Of a DNA stretch of 38,505 nt, positions 8,223 through 16,500 are shown piece after piece. Source of the DNA: Pedosphaera sp. (GTDB lineage Bacteria > Verrucomicrobiota > Verrucomicrobiia > Limisphaerales > UBA1100); the NCBI GenBank assembly GCA_009695465.1, contig SIAW01000014.1, positions 1 to 38,505 on the forward strand. The letters are read 5' to 3'. The position numbers were made by a program, and so were the translations under genes. The notes beneath the pieces are model-generated. The model was given only the letters and a program-made list of their open reading frames with translations, did not search any database and had not been told where the DNA came from. Numbering within the stretch: position 1 is the stretch's first letter; each line of letters opens with the position of its first letter.

Positions 8223-8297
8223 TCCAGAGTAGCTCAATGGTAGAGCACGCGACTGTTAATCGTGTGGTTGCAGGTTCGAGCCCTGCCTCTGGAGCCA
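8223..8297 (+). tRNA. tRNA-Asn (anticodon GTT), CCA encoded
   Basis: Full cloverleaf: acceptor arm TCCAGAG / CTCTGGA, D-arm AGCTCAATGGTAGAGC, anticodon stem CGCGA / TCGTG with loop CTGTTAA (anticodon GTT at 8255-8257), T-arm GCAGGTTCGAGCCCTGC, discriminator G at 8294 and a genomically encoded CCA at 8295-8297. It stands alone between yraN and the pyrophosphatase gene. Confidence 0.96.
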
Positions 8298-8341
8298 TTT
8301 TCATTTGCTTCATCGTTTCGATGCACGCTTTGAGTAATGGC

Positions 8342-8390
8342 TTGACAGCATCGAGATTGGCATGCCTTCTATCCGCTCCCGCGTGCGGGA
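8342..8390 (+). promoter_or_regulatory. Candidate hppA upstream region: TTGACA box and 6-bp inverted repeat
   Basis: A perfect TTGACA occurs at 8342-8347, but the best downstream -10-like hexamer (TTCTAT at 8367) is weak with a 19-base spacer. Just after it lies a perfect inverted repeat TCCCGC-GT-GCGGGA (8377-8390), then TGCTATAAA. The repeat is either an operator or a small leader hairpin about 30 bases before the GTG start. Confidence 0.3.
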
Positions 8391-8421
8391 TGTCTGCTAT
8401 AAACCCTCCAAATTCCAACTG

Positions 8422-11013
8422 GTGAAAATTACATTGCGCCTACTCGTTCTCATTTTCTCGCTCGGACTTTTCTTGAGTCCGGCAATAACCGTCGCGGCTG
8501 AGAAAGCCGGTGCCAATGCCACTGCGACGAGCACACCTCACGGCGGCGAGGCGAACCTCATCCTGCCGTCGCTCGACAACACCACCAAGGTGGGCATGGT
8601 CGAGGTCACCACCAAGGACGGCAGGAAGCTGCAGGCCAAAGGTGCGGTGCCCTGGGGCGATACCAAGCCGGTGCTGTTTCTGGGGATGACCGGCAAGGCG
8701 TTTCTCATGTGGGGTTTGCTTATCTGCGCGCTGGGTTTTGTTTTCGGCCTGAAGGTTTTCAATGAGGTCAAAAACCTGCCGGTGCATCATTCGATGCGCG
8801 AGATTTCCGAACTGATCTACGAGACCTGCAAAACTTATCTCATCACGCAGTCAAAATTTCTGGGTGTGCTGTGGCTGCTCATCGCCGCCATCATCATCGC
8901 CTACTTCGGATTCCTGACGCCCGACGGCGCTGGCGGCCATGGGCTGGGCGCGTACAAGGTGTTTATGATTCTGGCCTGCTCCGTGGTGGGCATTCTCGGC
9001 AGCGTCGGCGTGGCGTGGTTCGGCATCCGCATCAATACCTTCGCCAATAGCCGCACGGCATTCGCTGCCATCAAGGGCAAAGGCTTCCCCTGCTACGCCA
9101 TCCCGCTGATGTCGGGCATGTCCATCGGCACGCTGCTCATCTCCGTCGAGCTGATCATCATGCTCGCCATCCTGCTTTTCCTTCCCGTGGATCTGGCCGG
9201 CCCGTGCTTCATCGGTTTTGCCATCGGCGAATCGCTGGGTGCGGCGGTGCTGCGTATTGCCGGCGGCATCTTCACCAAGATCGCTGACATTGGTTCCGAC
9301 CTAATGAAGATTGTTTTCAAGGTCAAAGAAGACGACGCGCGCAATCCCGGTGTGATCGCTGATTGCACCGGTGACAACGCTGGCGACTCCGTCGGGCCGA
9401 CCGCTGATGGCTTCGAGACCTACGGCGTGACGGGCGTGGCGCTGATCACTTTCATCATGCTGGCCGTCAGCGATCCGACGATTCAAGTGCAGTTGCTCGT
9501 CTGGATTTTCGCGATGCGCGTGGCGATGGTGCTGACCTCCGTCGGCAGTTACTTCATCAACGATTGGTTCGTCGCCAAGCCGAAGTTCGGCAACGCGGTG
9601 AAGTTCAACTACGAATACCCGCTGACGAGCTTGGTTGTCATCACGTCCATCGTGTCCATCGCCGTCACCTTCGCGCTTTCGCACCTCCTCATCCCCTCGG
9701 TTGGCGGGCACGCTGGCGCAGGCGATTTGTGGTGGCAACTTTCGCTGATCATCTCCTGCGGCACGGCCGCGGGCGCGATCATCCCCGAAGTGGTGAAGGT
9801 GTTTACCTCCACCCATTCGCGGCACGTGCGTGAAGTGGTCAATTCATCCAAAGAAGGCGGCGCTTCGCTCAACATTCTTTCTGGACTCACTGCCGGAAAC
9901 TTCAGCGCCTACTGGCTGGGCATCATGCTGGTCGGACTGATGGGCATCGCCTATTGGGTGTCGGGCATGGGCCTTAATGCAGCGCTGGGCGGCGGTGAGA
10001 TTGGCGCGACGATGGCCGCAGTCTTTGCCTTCGGCTTGGTGGCCTTCGGCTTCCTCGGCATGGGCCCTGTGACGATCGCGGTGGATTCCTATGGCCCGGT
10101 GACCGACAACGCCCAATCGATTTACGAATTGTCGCAGATCGAGCAGATCCCCAACATCAAACAGGAGATCAAGAAGGACTTTGGTTTTGACACCAACTTT
10201 GAGATCGGCAAAGAGCTGCTCGAAGAGAACGACGGTGCGGGCAACACCTTCAAGGCCACAGCCAAGCCGGTGTTGATCGGCACAGCCGTCGTCGGCGCGA
10301 CCACGATGATCTTCTCCATCATCATGGAATTGACCAATGGCCTCAGCAACAAGGAGGCGGTCTCCAAGCTCGGCCTGACTTACGCCCCGTTCCTGCTGGG
10401 CCTCATCACGGGTGGCGCGGTGATTTACTGGTTCACCGGTGCCTCGATTCAGGCGGTGGTGGCTGGCGCTTACAAGGCCGTCGAGTTCATCAAGAAGAAC
10501 ATGAAGCTTGAAGGCGCGACGAAGGCATCCATCGAGGACAGCAAGAAGGTCGTCGAGATCTGCACCATCTACGCGCAAAAAGGCATGTGGAATATTTTCC
10601 TGGCGATGTTTTTCAGTACGCTGGCCTTTGCCTGCGCCGAGCCGTTTTTCTTCATCGGCTACCTGATTGGTCTGGCGCTGTTCGGCCTTTATCAGGCGGT
10701 GTTTATGGCCAACGCCGGTGGCGCGTGGGACAACGCCAAGAAGATTGTGGAAACCGAATTGCGCGCCAAGAACACGCCGCTGCACGAAGCGAGCATTGTG
10801 GGCGACACCGTCGGCGATCCCTTCAAAGACACCAGCTCGGTGGCCATGAATCCGGTGATCAAGTTCGCCACGCTGTTCGGGCTGCTGGCCGTATCGCTGG
10901 CAGTCGGACTGGAAAAGGAGACGTCCACCACCTTGGCTGTGATTTTCTTCCTCATCAGCACGGTCTTCGTGTGGCGCAGTTTCTACTCGATGCGCATCTC
11001 CAGCTCCAACTAG
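8422..11013 (+). CDS. hppA: Membrane-bound proton-translocating pyrophosphatase
   Basis: Hydrolyses pyrophosphate to phosphate and pumps H+ out of the cytoplasm. The 863-aa protein (canonical bacterial forms are about 660-750) has many hydrophobic helices and the active-site loops EDDARNPGVIADCTGDNAGDSVG and ADGFETYGVTG, a second acidic cluster VAVDSYGPVTDNAQ, and the late DTVGDPFKDTSSVAMNP. The motif GNTFKA puts Lys at 611, the position where K+-independent enzymes carry Lys and K+-dependent ones Ala. The start is the GTG at 8422 (KITLRLLVLIFSLGLFL), giving a signal-like helix and then about 60 polar residues before the first core helix. The track start at 8362 adds only basic, unlikely residues. 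Sequence around the active site departs from the usual ADNVGDNVGD, suggesting the divergent H+-PPase branch. The gene is monocistronic and ends 20 bases from the convergent SDR gene. Confidence 0.94.
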   Translation: MKITLRLLVLIFSLGLFLSPAITVAAEKAGANATATSTPHGGEANLILPSLDNTTKVGMVEVTTKDGRKLQAKGAVPWGDTKPVLFLGMTGKAFLMWGLLICALGFVFGLKVFNEVKNLPVHHSMREISELIYETCKTYLITQSKFLGVLWLLIAAIIIAYFGFLTPDGAGGHGLGAYKVFMILACSVVGILGSVGVAWFGIRINTFANSRTAFAAIKGKGFPCYAIPLMSGMSIGTLLISVELIIMLAILLFLPVDLAGPCFIGFAIGESLGAAVLRIAGGIFTKIADIGSDLMKIVFKVKEDDARNPGVIADCTGDNAGDSVGPTADGFETYGVTGVALITFIMLAVSDPTIQVQLLVWIFAMRVAMVLTSVGSYFINDWFVAKPKFGNAVKFNYEYPLTSLVVITSIVSIAVTFALSHLLIPSVGGHAGAGDLWWQLSLIISCGTAAGAIIPEVVKVFTSTHSRHVREVVNSSKEGGASLNILSGLTAGNFSAYWLGIMLVGLMGIAYWVSGMGLNAALGGGEIGATMAAVFAFGLVAFGFLGMGPVTIAVDSYGPVTDNAQSIYELSQIEQIPNIKQEIKKDFGFDTNFEIGKELLEENDGAGNTFKATAKPVLIGTAVVGATTMIFSIIMELTNGLSNKEAVSKLGLTYAPFLLGLITGGAVIYWFTGASIQAVVAGAYKAVEFIKKNMKLEGATKASIEDSKKVVEICTIYAQKGMWNIFLAMFFSTLAFACAEPFFFIGYLIGLALFGLYQAVFMANAGGAWDNAKKIVETELRAKNTPLHEASIVGDTVGDPFKDTSSVAMNPVIKFATLFGLLAVSLAVGLEKETSTTLAVIFFLISTVFVWRSFYSMRISSSN

Positions 11014-11033
11014 CCGCTGCGTCAGGATTTAAC

Positions 11034-11834
11034 TTAACTCCACTTGGCGTGGTCGTGCGTGGCGGCGCGGTCCAGATGCGTGTAGCCACCGTCCACAAAG
11101 ATGATCTGGCCGGTGGTGTGCCCGGAGCGCGGCGAGGACAGAAAGACAATCATGGCCGCCAACTCCTCGGGCGTGGTCATGCGACGGCCCAGTGGCACGA
11201 GATTCTCGATGGCTTTGCGCGCGGCAGCGGGATTGGGCAGCGAATCAAACCACGTCTGATACTGCGGCGTGATGCACTCGGCCGGCAGCACGGCATTGAC
11301 GCGCACGCCATCCATCGCCAACGCCAGCGCCCATTCGCGGGTGAGCGCATTGAGCGCGCCCTTCGCCGCCGCGTAGCCGGAGGTGCTGCCTTGTCCGGTG
11401 ACAGACACCTTGGAGCCGACATTCACCACCGCGCCTTTGTTGCGGCAAAGTTCCTCTCGGCACAGATGCGTGAGGGTGTACACGTGCGAAAGATTTTCCT
11501 GCAACGACGCCATGAACCGCTCCGGCGATTGGCGCAAGTCCACCCCATCATTGCGGCCAGCATTGTTGACCAGTACATCCACGCGGCCAAACGCCTTGAG
11601 CGTCGCCTCCACGGTGCGGTGGCAGTCGGCTTCTTTGCAGAGATCCGCCTCGACAAAAATGGCGCGGCCACCGGCGGATTGAATTTCCTGCGCGAGCGCG
11701 TTGCCTTCCGCCGGACTGCGCCCGGCGATGACCACACTGGCGTTCTCAGCAGCGAAGGCGCGGACTGCAGCAGCCCCAATCCCTTTAGCGCCACCGGTGA
11801 CGATGGCGGTCTTTCCCGCAAGTTGCAGATCCAT
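11034..11834 (-). CDS. SDR-family oxidoreductase, resembling L-fucose dehydrogenase
   Basis: Classical short-chain dehydrogenase of 266 aa. It has the Rossmann motif TGGAKGIG (13-20), NNAG (90-93), catalytic S141, Y154 and K158 (YAAAKGA), and a closing GQIIFVDGGYTHLD. The segments GRNDGVDL, VSVTGQGSTSGYAA and LPAECITPQY look to me like SDRs annotated as L-fucose dehydrogenases, which oxidise L-fucose or D-arabinose to the lactone with NAD(P)+; this substrate is an inference. The ATG at 11834 is used because the 66 upstream residues in the track ORF overlap the aldehyde dehydrogenase gene out of frame. It lies two bases after that gene's stop, so the two form one operon. Confidence 0.88.
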   Translation of the reverse strand: MDLQLAGKTAIVTGGAKGIGAAAVRAFAAENASVVIAGRSPAEGNALAQEIQSAGGRAIFVEADLCKEADCHRTVEATLKAFGRVDVLVNNAGRNDGVDLRQSPERFMASLQENLSHVYTLTHLCREELCRNKGAVVNVGSKVSVTGQGSTSGYAAAKGALNALTREWALALAMDGVRVNAVLPAECITPQYQTWFDSLPNPAAARKAIENLVPLGRRMTTPEELAAMIVFLSSPRSGHTTGQIIFVDGGYTHLDRAATHDHAKWS

Positions 11835-11836
11835 GG

Positions 11837-13363
11837 CTACAGCCCGATGCAGACAGCCTTGGTTTGCGTGTACTGCTCGACGACCTCGTGGCCCATCTCG
11901 CGGCCCCAGCCCGATTGCTTGTAGCCGCCGAAGGGCAGGGCGGAGTCGAAGATATTGTAGCAGTTCACCCACACGGTGCCTGCGCGCAACTGTGCGGCGA
12001 GGTGATGCGCCTTGGCGATGTCCCCCGTCCACACGCCAGCGGCCAGTCCGTAGGGCGTGTCATTGGAGCGAGCAAGGATTTCTTCCGTGCTCTCGAAGGA
12101 ATCGGCCACCACCACCGGGCCGAAAATCTCATCCTTCACCACGCTCATGTCGGCGCGAGCCTCAGTGAAAACGGTCGGCGCGACGAAGTAACCACGCTGT
12201 CCCACTCGCTGGCCGCCAGTGACGACGCACGCGCCTTCGCGCCGCCCGGCCTCCATGAAACCAGTGACGCGATTGAGTTGCTCCTCCGAGACCAGCGGGC
12301 CCATCTGCGTGTCAGCGGCGAGACCGGGGCCGAGCTTGATAGCCTTGGCTGCGTCGGCGATGCCATTCACGACCTCCTTGTAAATGTCCTTCTCCACAAA
12401 CAGTCGCGAGCCGGCGCAGCAGCACTGGCCGTGATTGAAGAAGATCGCGCTGGCGGCACCGGCAATGGCCTGCGCGAGGTCCGGCGTGTCCTTGAAAATG
12501 ATATTGGGCGACTTGCCGCCCAGTTCGAGAGTGACCTTCTTCAAGTTGCCCGCCGCCGCTTTCACGATGAGTTTGCCCACCTCGGTCGAGCCGGTGAACG
12601 CCACTTTATCCACGCCATCATGCGCGGCAAGCGCAGCACCGGCGGTCTCGCCAAAACCTGTGATGATGTTCACCACGCCATCGGGCAGGCCCGCCTCCTG
12701 CAGAATCTCGCCCAGTCGCAGCGCCGTGAGCGGGGTTTGCTCCGCAGGTTTCAACACCGCGCAATTACCGGCGGCGAGCAGCGGACCCAGCTTCCACGCG
12801 GCCATCAGCAGCGGAAAATTCCACGGGATGATCTGCCCCACCACGCCCAGCGGTTCGCGCAGCGTGAACGCGTGGAACCGCGCGCCCGGCGCGTACGGCA
12901 CCGAGATGGGGATGGTGTGCCCCTGGATCTTCGTTGCCCAGCCGGCCATGTAATGGAAGAGATCCGCCGCCAGCGGCACGTCGGCGCCATTGGCCACGGC
13001 CATCGGCTTGCCGTTGTCCAACGACTCCAATTCCGCCAACTCGTCGCGATGTTGCAGGATGAGATCACCGATGCGCCAGATCAGCCGGCCGCGATCGCTG
13101 GGCGTCATCGTGCGCCACGGATGCTTGGGATTATCGAACACCTTGCGCGCGGCCTTCACAGCGCGGTCAATGTCCTCCGCATCACCTTCAGCGACCATGT
13201 CGATGATCGCGCCTGTGGCAGGATTATACACCGGGAATGCCTTGCCGGACGCGGCCTCCACCCAACGCCCACCGATGAGCAGGCGCTTGGGGCGTGCCAG
13301 AAACGCCTCCGCGCGCGCGCTGGGTTTCATGTCCGGAATCTCAAATGAACTTGCAGTGACCAT
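11837..13363 (-). CDS. NAD(P)-dependent aldehyde dehydrogenase
   Basis: A 508-aa ALDH superfamily enzyme that oxidises an aldehyde to the acid. Seen: IIPWNFPLLMAAWK with N182, the NAD-binding K205 (VLKPAEQTP), the FTGSTEVG loop, general base E280 in LELGGKSPN and catalytic C315 in GQCCCAGSR, then DEIFGPVV and PFGGYKQSGWGRE. The triple-Cys active site matches the ALDH1/2 and betaine- or phenylacetaldehyde-type branch; substrate is unknown. The start has a good AGGAAG sequence five bases upstream. It is first in an operon with the SDR gene, consistent with stepwise oxidation of a sugar or alcohol to a carboxylate. Confidence 0.94.
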   Translation of the reverse strand: MVTASSFEIPDMKPSARAEAFLARPKRLLIGGRWVEAASGKAFPVYNPATGAIIDMVAEGDAEDIDRAVKAARKVFDNPKHPWRTMTPSDRGRLIWRIGDLILQHRDELAELESLDNGKPMAVANGADVPLAADLFHYMAGWATKIQGHTIPISVPYAPGARFHAFTLREPLGVVGQIIPWNFPLLMAAWKLGPLLAAGNCAVLKPAEQTPLTALRLGEILQEAGLPDGVVNIITGFGETAGAALAAHDGVDKVAFTGSTEVGKLIVKAAAGNLKKVTLELGGKSPNIIFKDTPDLAQAIAGAASAIFFNHGQCCCAGSRLFVEKDIYKEVVNGIADAAKAIKLGPGLAADTQMGPLVSEEQLNRVTGFMEAGRREGACVVTGGQRVGQRGYFVAPTVFTEARADMSVVKDEIFGPVVVADSFESTEEILARSNDTPYGLAAGVWTGDIAKAHHLAAQLRAGTVWVNCYNIFDSALPFGGYKQSGWGREMGHEVVEQYTQTKAVCIGL

Positions 13364-13396
13364 GACGCTTCCTTTGTTGGGGTGATTGACAGCGCG

Positions 13397-13424
13397 ACCA
13401 TATCTTCGCAGCGGGTTGATGCAA
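13397..13424 (-). promoter_or_regulatory. Candidate promoter for the ALDH-SDR operon
   Basis: On the minus strand TTGCAT (13424-13419) and TATGGT (13402-13397) are 16 bases apart, about 35 bases before the ALDH ATG. Each box is a partial match. Confidence 0.33.
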
Positions 13425-13465
13425 TCTCCGAGTGCGTGAATAACATTCCCTTGCCGCGCCGACGA

Positions 13466-13507
13466 CGAGGGTTAGCCTCGCTCGCTTTAAGGAGGGGCAG
13501 TCGCCCC
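13466..13507 (+). other. Two small hairpins in the leader before the A2M gene
   Basis: CGAGG-GTTAG-CCTCG (13466-13480) and GGGGC-AGTC-GCCCC (13494-13507) are perfect 5-bp stems in the 164-base gap between the divergent ALDH and A2M genes. The second directly precedes the A2M ribosome binding site, and its left arm overlaps another Shine-Dalgarno-like AAGGAGG. Could be leader structure or chance in GC-rich DNA. Confidence 0.3.
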
Positions 13508-13513
13508 GCATTG

Positions 13514-13520
13514 AAGGAGG
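13514..13520 (+). promoter_or_regulatory. Strong Shine-Dalgarno sequence fixing the A2M start
   Basis: AAGGAGG seven bases before the ATG at 13528. It supports that ATG over the TTG at 13522 used by the ORF track. Confidence 0.75.
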
Positions 13521-13527
13521 ATTGGTT

Positions 13528-16500
13528 ATGGCGAGGCTTCAGAAAATTCTATCCGGCCACATGCCTGCAGTGTTGGCTGTTGCTGTGGCAATGCTGGCGC
13601 TGGGCGTGAAATTGGGCGGGCGCCCCAATGCTGCGCCGACTGCAGCCGCAGCGCAGTCCATTGCATCCGTTAAAATCACACCGACCGGCGGTCTGCTCAA
13701 ACCATCCACCACGTTCAACGTCCAGTTTCCCGCGCCGATGGTGGACAGCGATTACGTTGGACTGCCCGCGACGACTGCGCCCGTGGTTTTCAATCCGCCC
13801 CTGAAAGGAAAGTTCATCTGGCTCAGTCAATCCAGTGGCGTCTTCACGCCCGAGGAAGCCTTCCCGCTCGGCGCAAAGTACACCGTGTCGCTCCGCGATG
13901 GACTGACCAATCGCGATGGGGTGCTGTTGCCCGCGGGAGTGCTGGCGACTTATGCCGCGCCGGTATTTCAAGCCACACTGACCGGGGAAACTGCTGGAGC
14001 GCTGGAAAGGAATTTGCAGCCCAACCTGACTTTGCGTTTCAACGCGCCCGTGGATGCCAACACCACCGCGCAGCATCTGACGTTTCGCAGCGACAAAGGA
14101 CTGCGCATCCCCGCCGAGGTTCAGTCCGCGCATCACCACCACATGAATCGCGACGAAGATAATGAGGACGGAGAAGCGCCCGCTCCCGCCCATGTTATCT
14201 TGGTGCGCCCGCAGCAGCCGTTGACGCCGGGCAAATGGTCGCTCCTCGTCGCGAAAGGATTGCCTGCAGTCGGCGGGGCATTTCAGACACAATCTGAATC
14301 CGCGCTGGAACTGGGCGTGGTGGAGCCGCTGGCCGTGACCAGCATCATTGCGCAAAACTACTTGCACGTGGGGCGGTCGATTGAGATCCACCTCTCCCGT
14401 CCGCTGCCGCAATCCGCGAATGCGACGGCACTGCGGCGGTTCATCGTTTTGAAATCCCAACAAGCGGATGTCGCCATTCCTGAATGGGAACTGACAGCCG
14501 TAGGCGGCGCCCTTCGTTTGCACGGCAAGCTGCCGTTGGGCCAATACACGGTAACGGTGAGCGCAGGGCTGCCGCTCGTTGCGGGCTTCACGCTGGGCAA
14601 GACTCGCAGCGAGACCGTGCAGATTGACGCGCTGGAGTCGCGCACGTTTTTGGAGGCGCACAGCGATTCGCAGTCCAGCGGCGGTCGGCGCACGTTGCGG
14701 TTGCTTTCGCTGAACAATCGCGAGCTGCGCGTGCGCGTCAAACAGATCGACCCCACCTATCTGGCCAGTCTGCGCGAAGGCTACGACGACGCTTATTTCA
14801 CCAAGCAGAATTGGCAGAACGATGTGATGCTCGTGCGTCCGGGCCAAGCGTTGGCCTACGATGTGGTGCCCGGCAAAACGGTGTACGAATGGCGCACGGC
14901 CTTTGCCGATGGCGACGGGTTGCCGCTCAAGACGCGCGGCGCTGTGGATGTGCCCGCTGAGGTGGAGCTGCATTGGGACACGGTGCTCAACCGCCGCGCG
15001 CACGGCCTTCTGTTTGTGGAGGTGGCGGGCATTGGCCGCGTGCGCGGCGCCCAATCGGTCAACCAAGCCGTCGTGCAATTGACCGACATCGGGGTGGTGT
15101 GGAAACGGGCTGCAGACGAGATCACCGCGCACGTGTTTTCTCTGCGCAACGGCAAGCCGCTGTCCAACGCCGCGCTGCGATTGGTGGGCAAAGAGAACAG
15201 CGTGCTGGCGCAGGCGGAAACGGATGCGACGGGCATCGCCCAAATTGCGCTGCGCGCAGACGCGCGCTGGCTGCGGGTGGATCACGGCGGCGATGTGCAT
15301 CTGTTGCCCGCGCAGGATTGGGTCGGCGAAGTCCCCATGTGGCGCTTCCGGATTCATCACGGCACCGAGCCGGCCGAGGGCGGGCGTCTGTTTGCGTTCA
15401 CCGATCGCCCCGTATATCGCCCCGGCGAGACGCTGCATCTCAAAGGCATCTTCCGCCAATTCAGCAGCGCGGCGATGCACTTGCCCGTGGGGATGGAGGC
15501 GCGGGTGATTTGCTTCGATGCGCGGGGACACGAATTCCGACGGCAAACATTGCCGATGTCCGCACTGGGTTCTGTGGATGCGGACCTCCTCATTCCCGAA
15601 GGCGCACTGGGTGGATGGCGCGCCTCACTGGGCATCCATCACAAGGGCGATAAACCCGAGGCGGAACCGATTGCCGAGCGGACGCTGAATTTTCAAGTGC
15701 AGGAATATCAACCCAGTACTTACAAAATCACGATGCCGGATCGGGTGGAATTGCGCGCTGGCCAGTCGCTGGAGTTGCCGTTGGCGGTGCAGTATTACTT
15801 CGGCAAACCGCTGCAGCGCGCGCCGGTCAAGTGGATGATTGAAGGGGCCGCCACGGGATTTGCGCCGGCGGACTACGAGGCGTTTCATTTTTTGGATTTC
15901 ACCGGCAGGGATAACGAGGACGCAGACAGCCCGGGTGAATATCAATTGCAAGGCAACGGCGAGCTGGACGAGACAGGCCGCCTGCTCATCGCCCCGCAAC
16001 TGCCCGCCAACCGCGACTGGCCCAAGCCCGTCGAAGGCCGATTGACCGCGCGCGTGACGGACATCAACCAGCAGACGCTCACCGCGCGGTCGGCCGTTCT
16101 CCAGCACAGTTCAGAATTTTATTTGGGCATCCGCTCCTCGGAACGATTGCAGCATCAAAACCAGCCCATCGCGTTGCATGTGGTGGCGGTGGGCACGGAC
16201 GGAAAACCGTGGCCGCAAGCTGTCACAGCGCAGGCGACACTTTCGCGGGTGGTGTGGCACAGCGTCCGCATTAAAGGCGCGGGCAACACCGTCACATACA
16301 AGAACGAGCGGCAACTGGAGAAGCTCGCCGAACAATCCATCGCGACCACCGCGCACGACGCCGAGCCTGTCGCAAGCCAACTCGTGCCGCGCAGCGCAGG
16401 CGAGTATGTTCTCCACGTCCGCGCGGAGGACAAGAACGGCAGGCCCGTTCGCAGCGCGGTGGAGTTTGCGGTTAGCGGCCCCGAGCCGTTGTCGTGGAAT

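Noticed and set aside
8237-8425. 62-aa ORF over the tRNA region
   Set aside because: It reads through the tRNA-Asn gene; no protein-coding support.
10587-11924. 445-aa plus-strand ORF across the end of hppA and the SDR gene
   Set aside because: Overlaps two clear genes in other frames and has no family resemblance.
11864-13348. 494-aa plus-strand ORF opposite the aldehyde dehydrogenase
   Set aside because: Antisense shadow: His/Arg-rich, no motif, and the minus strand encodes an intact ALDH.
13549-15546. 665-aa minus-strand ORF opposite the A2M gene
   Set aside because: Antisense shadow of the A2M frame; no signal or domain, composition typical of reverse-read GC-rich codons.
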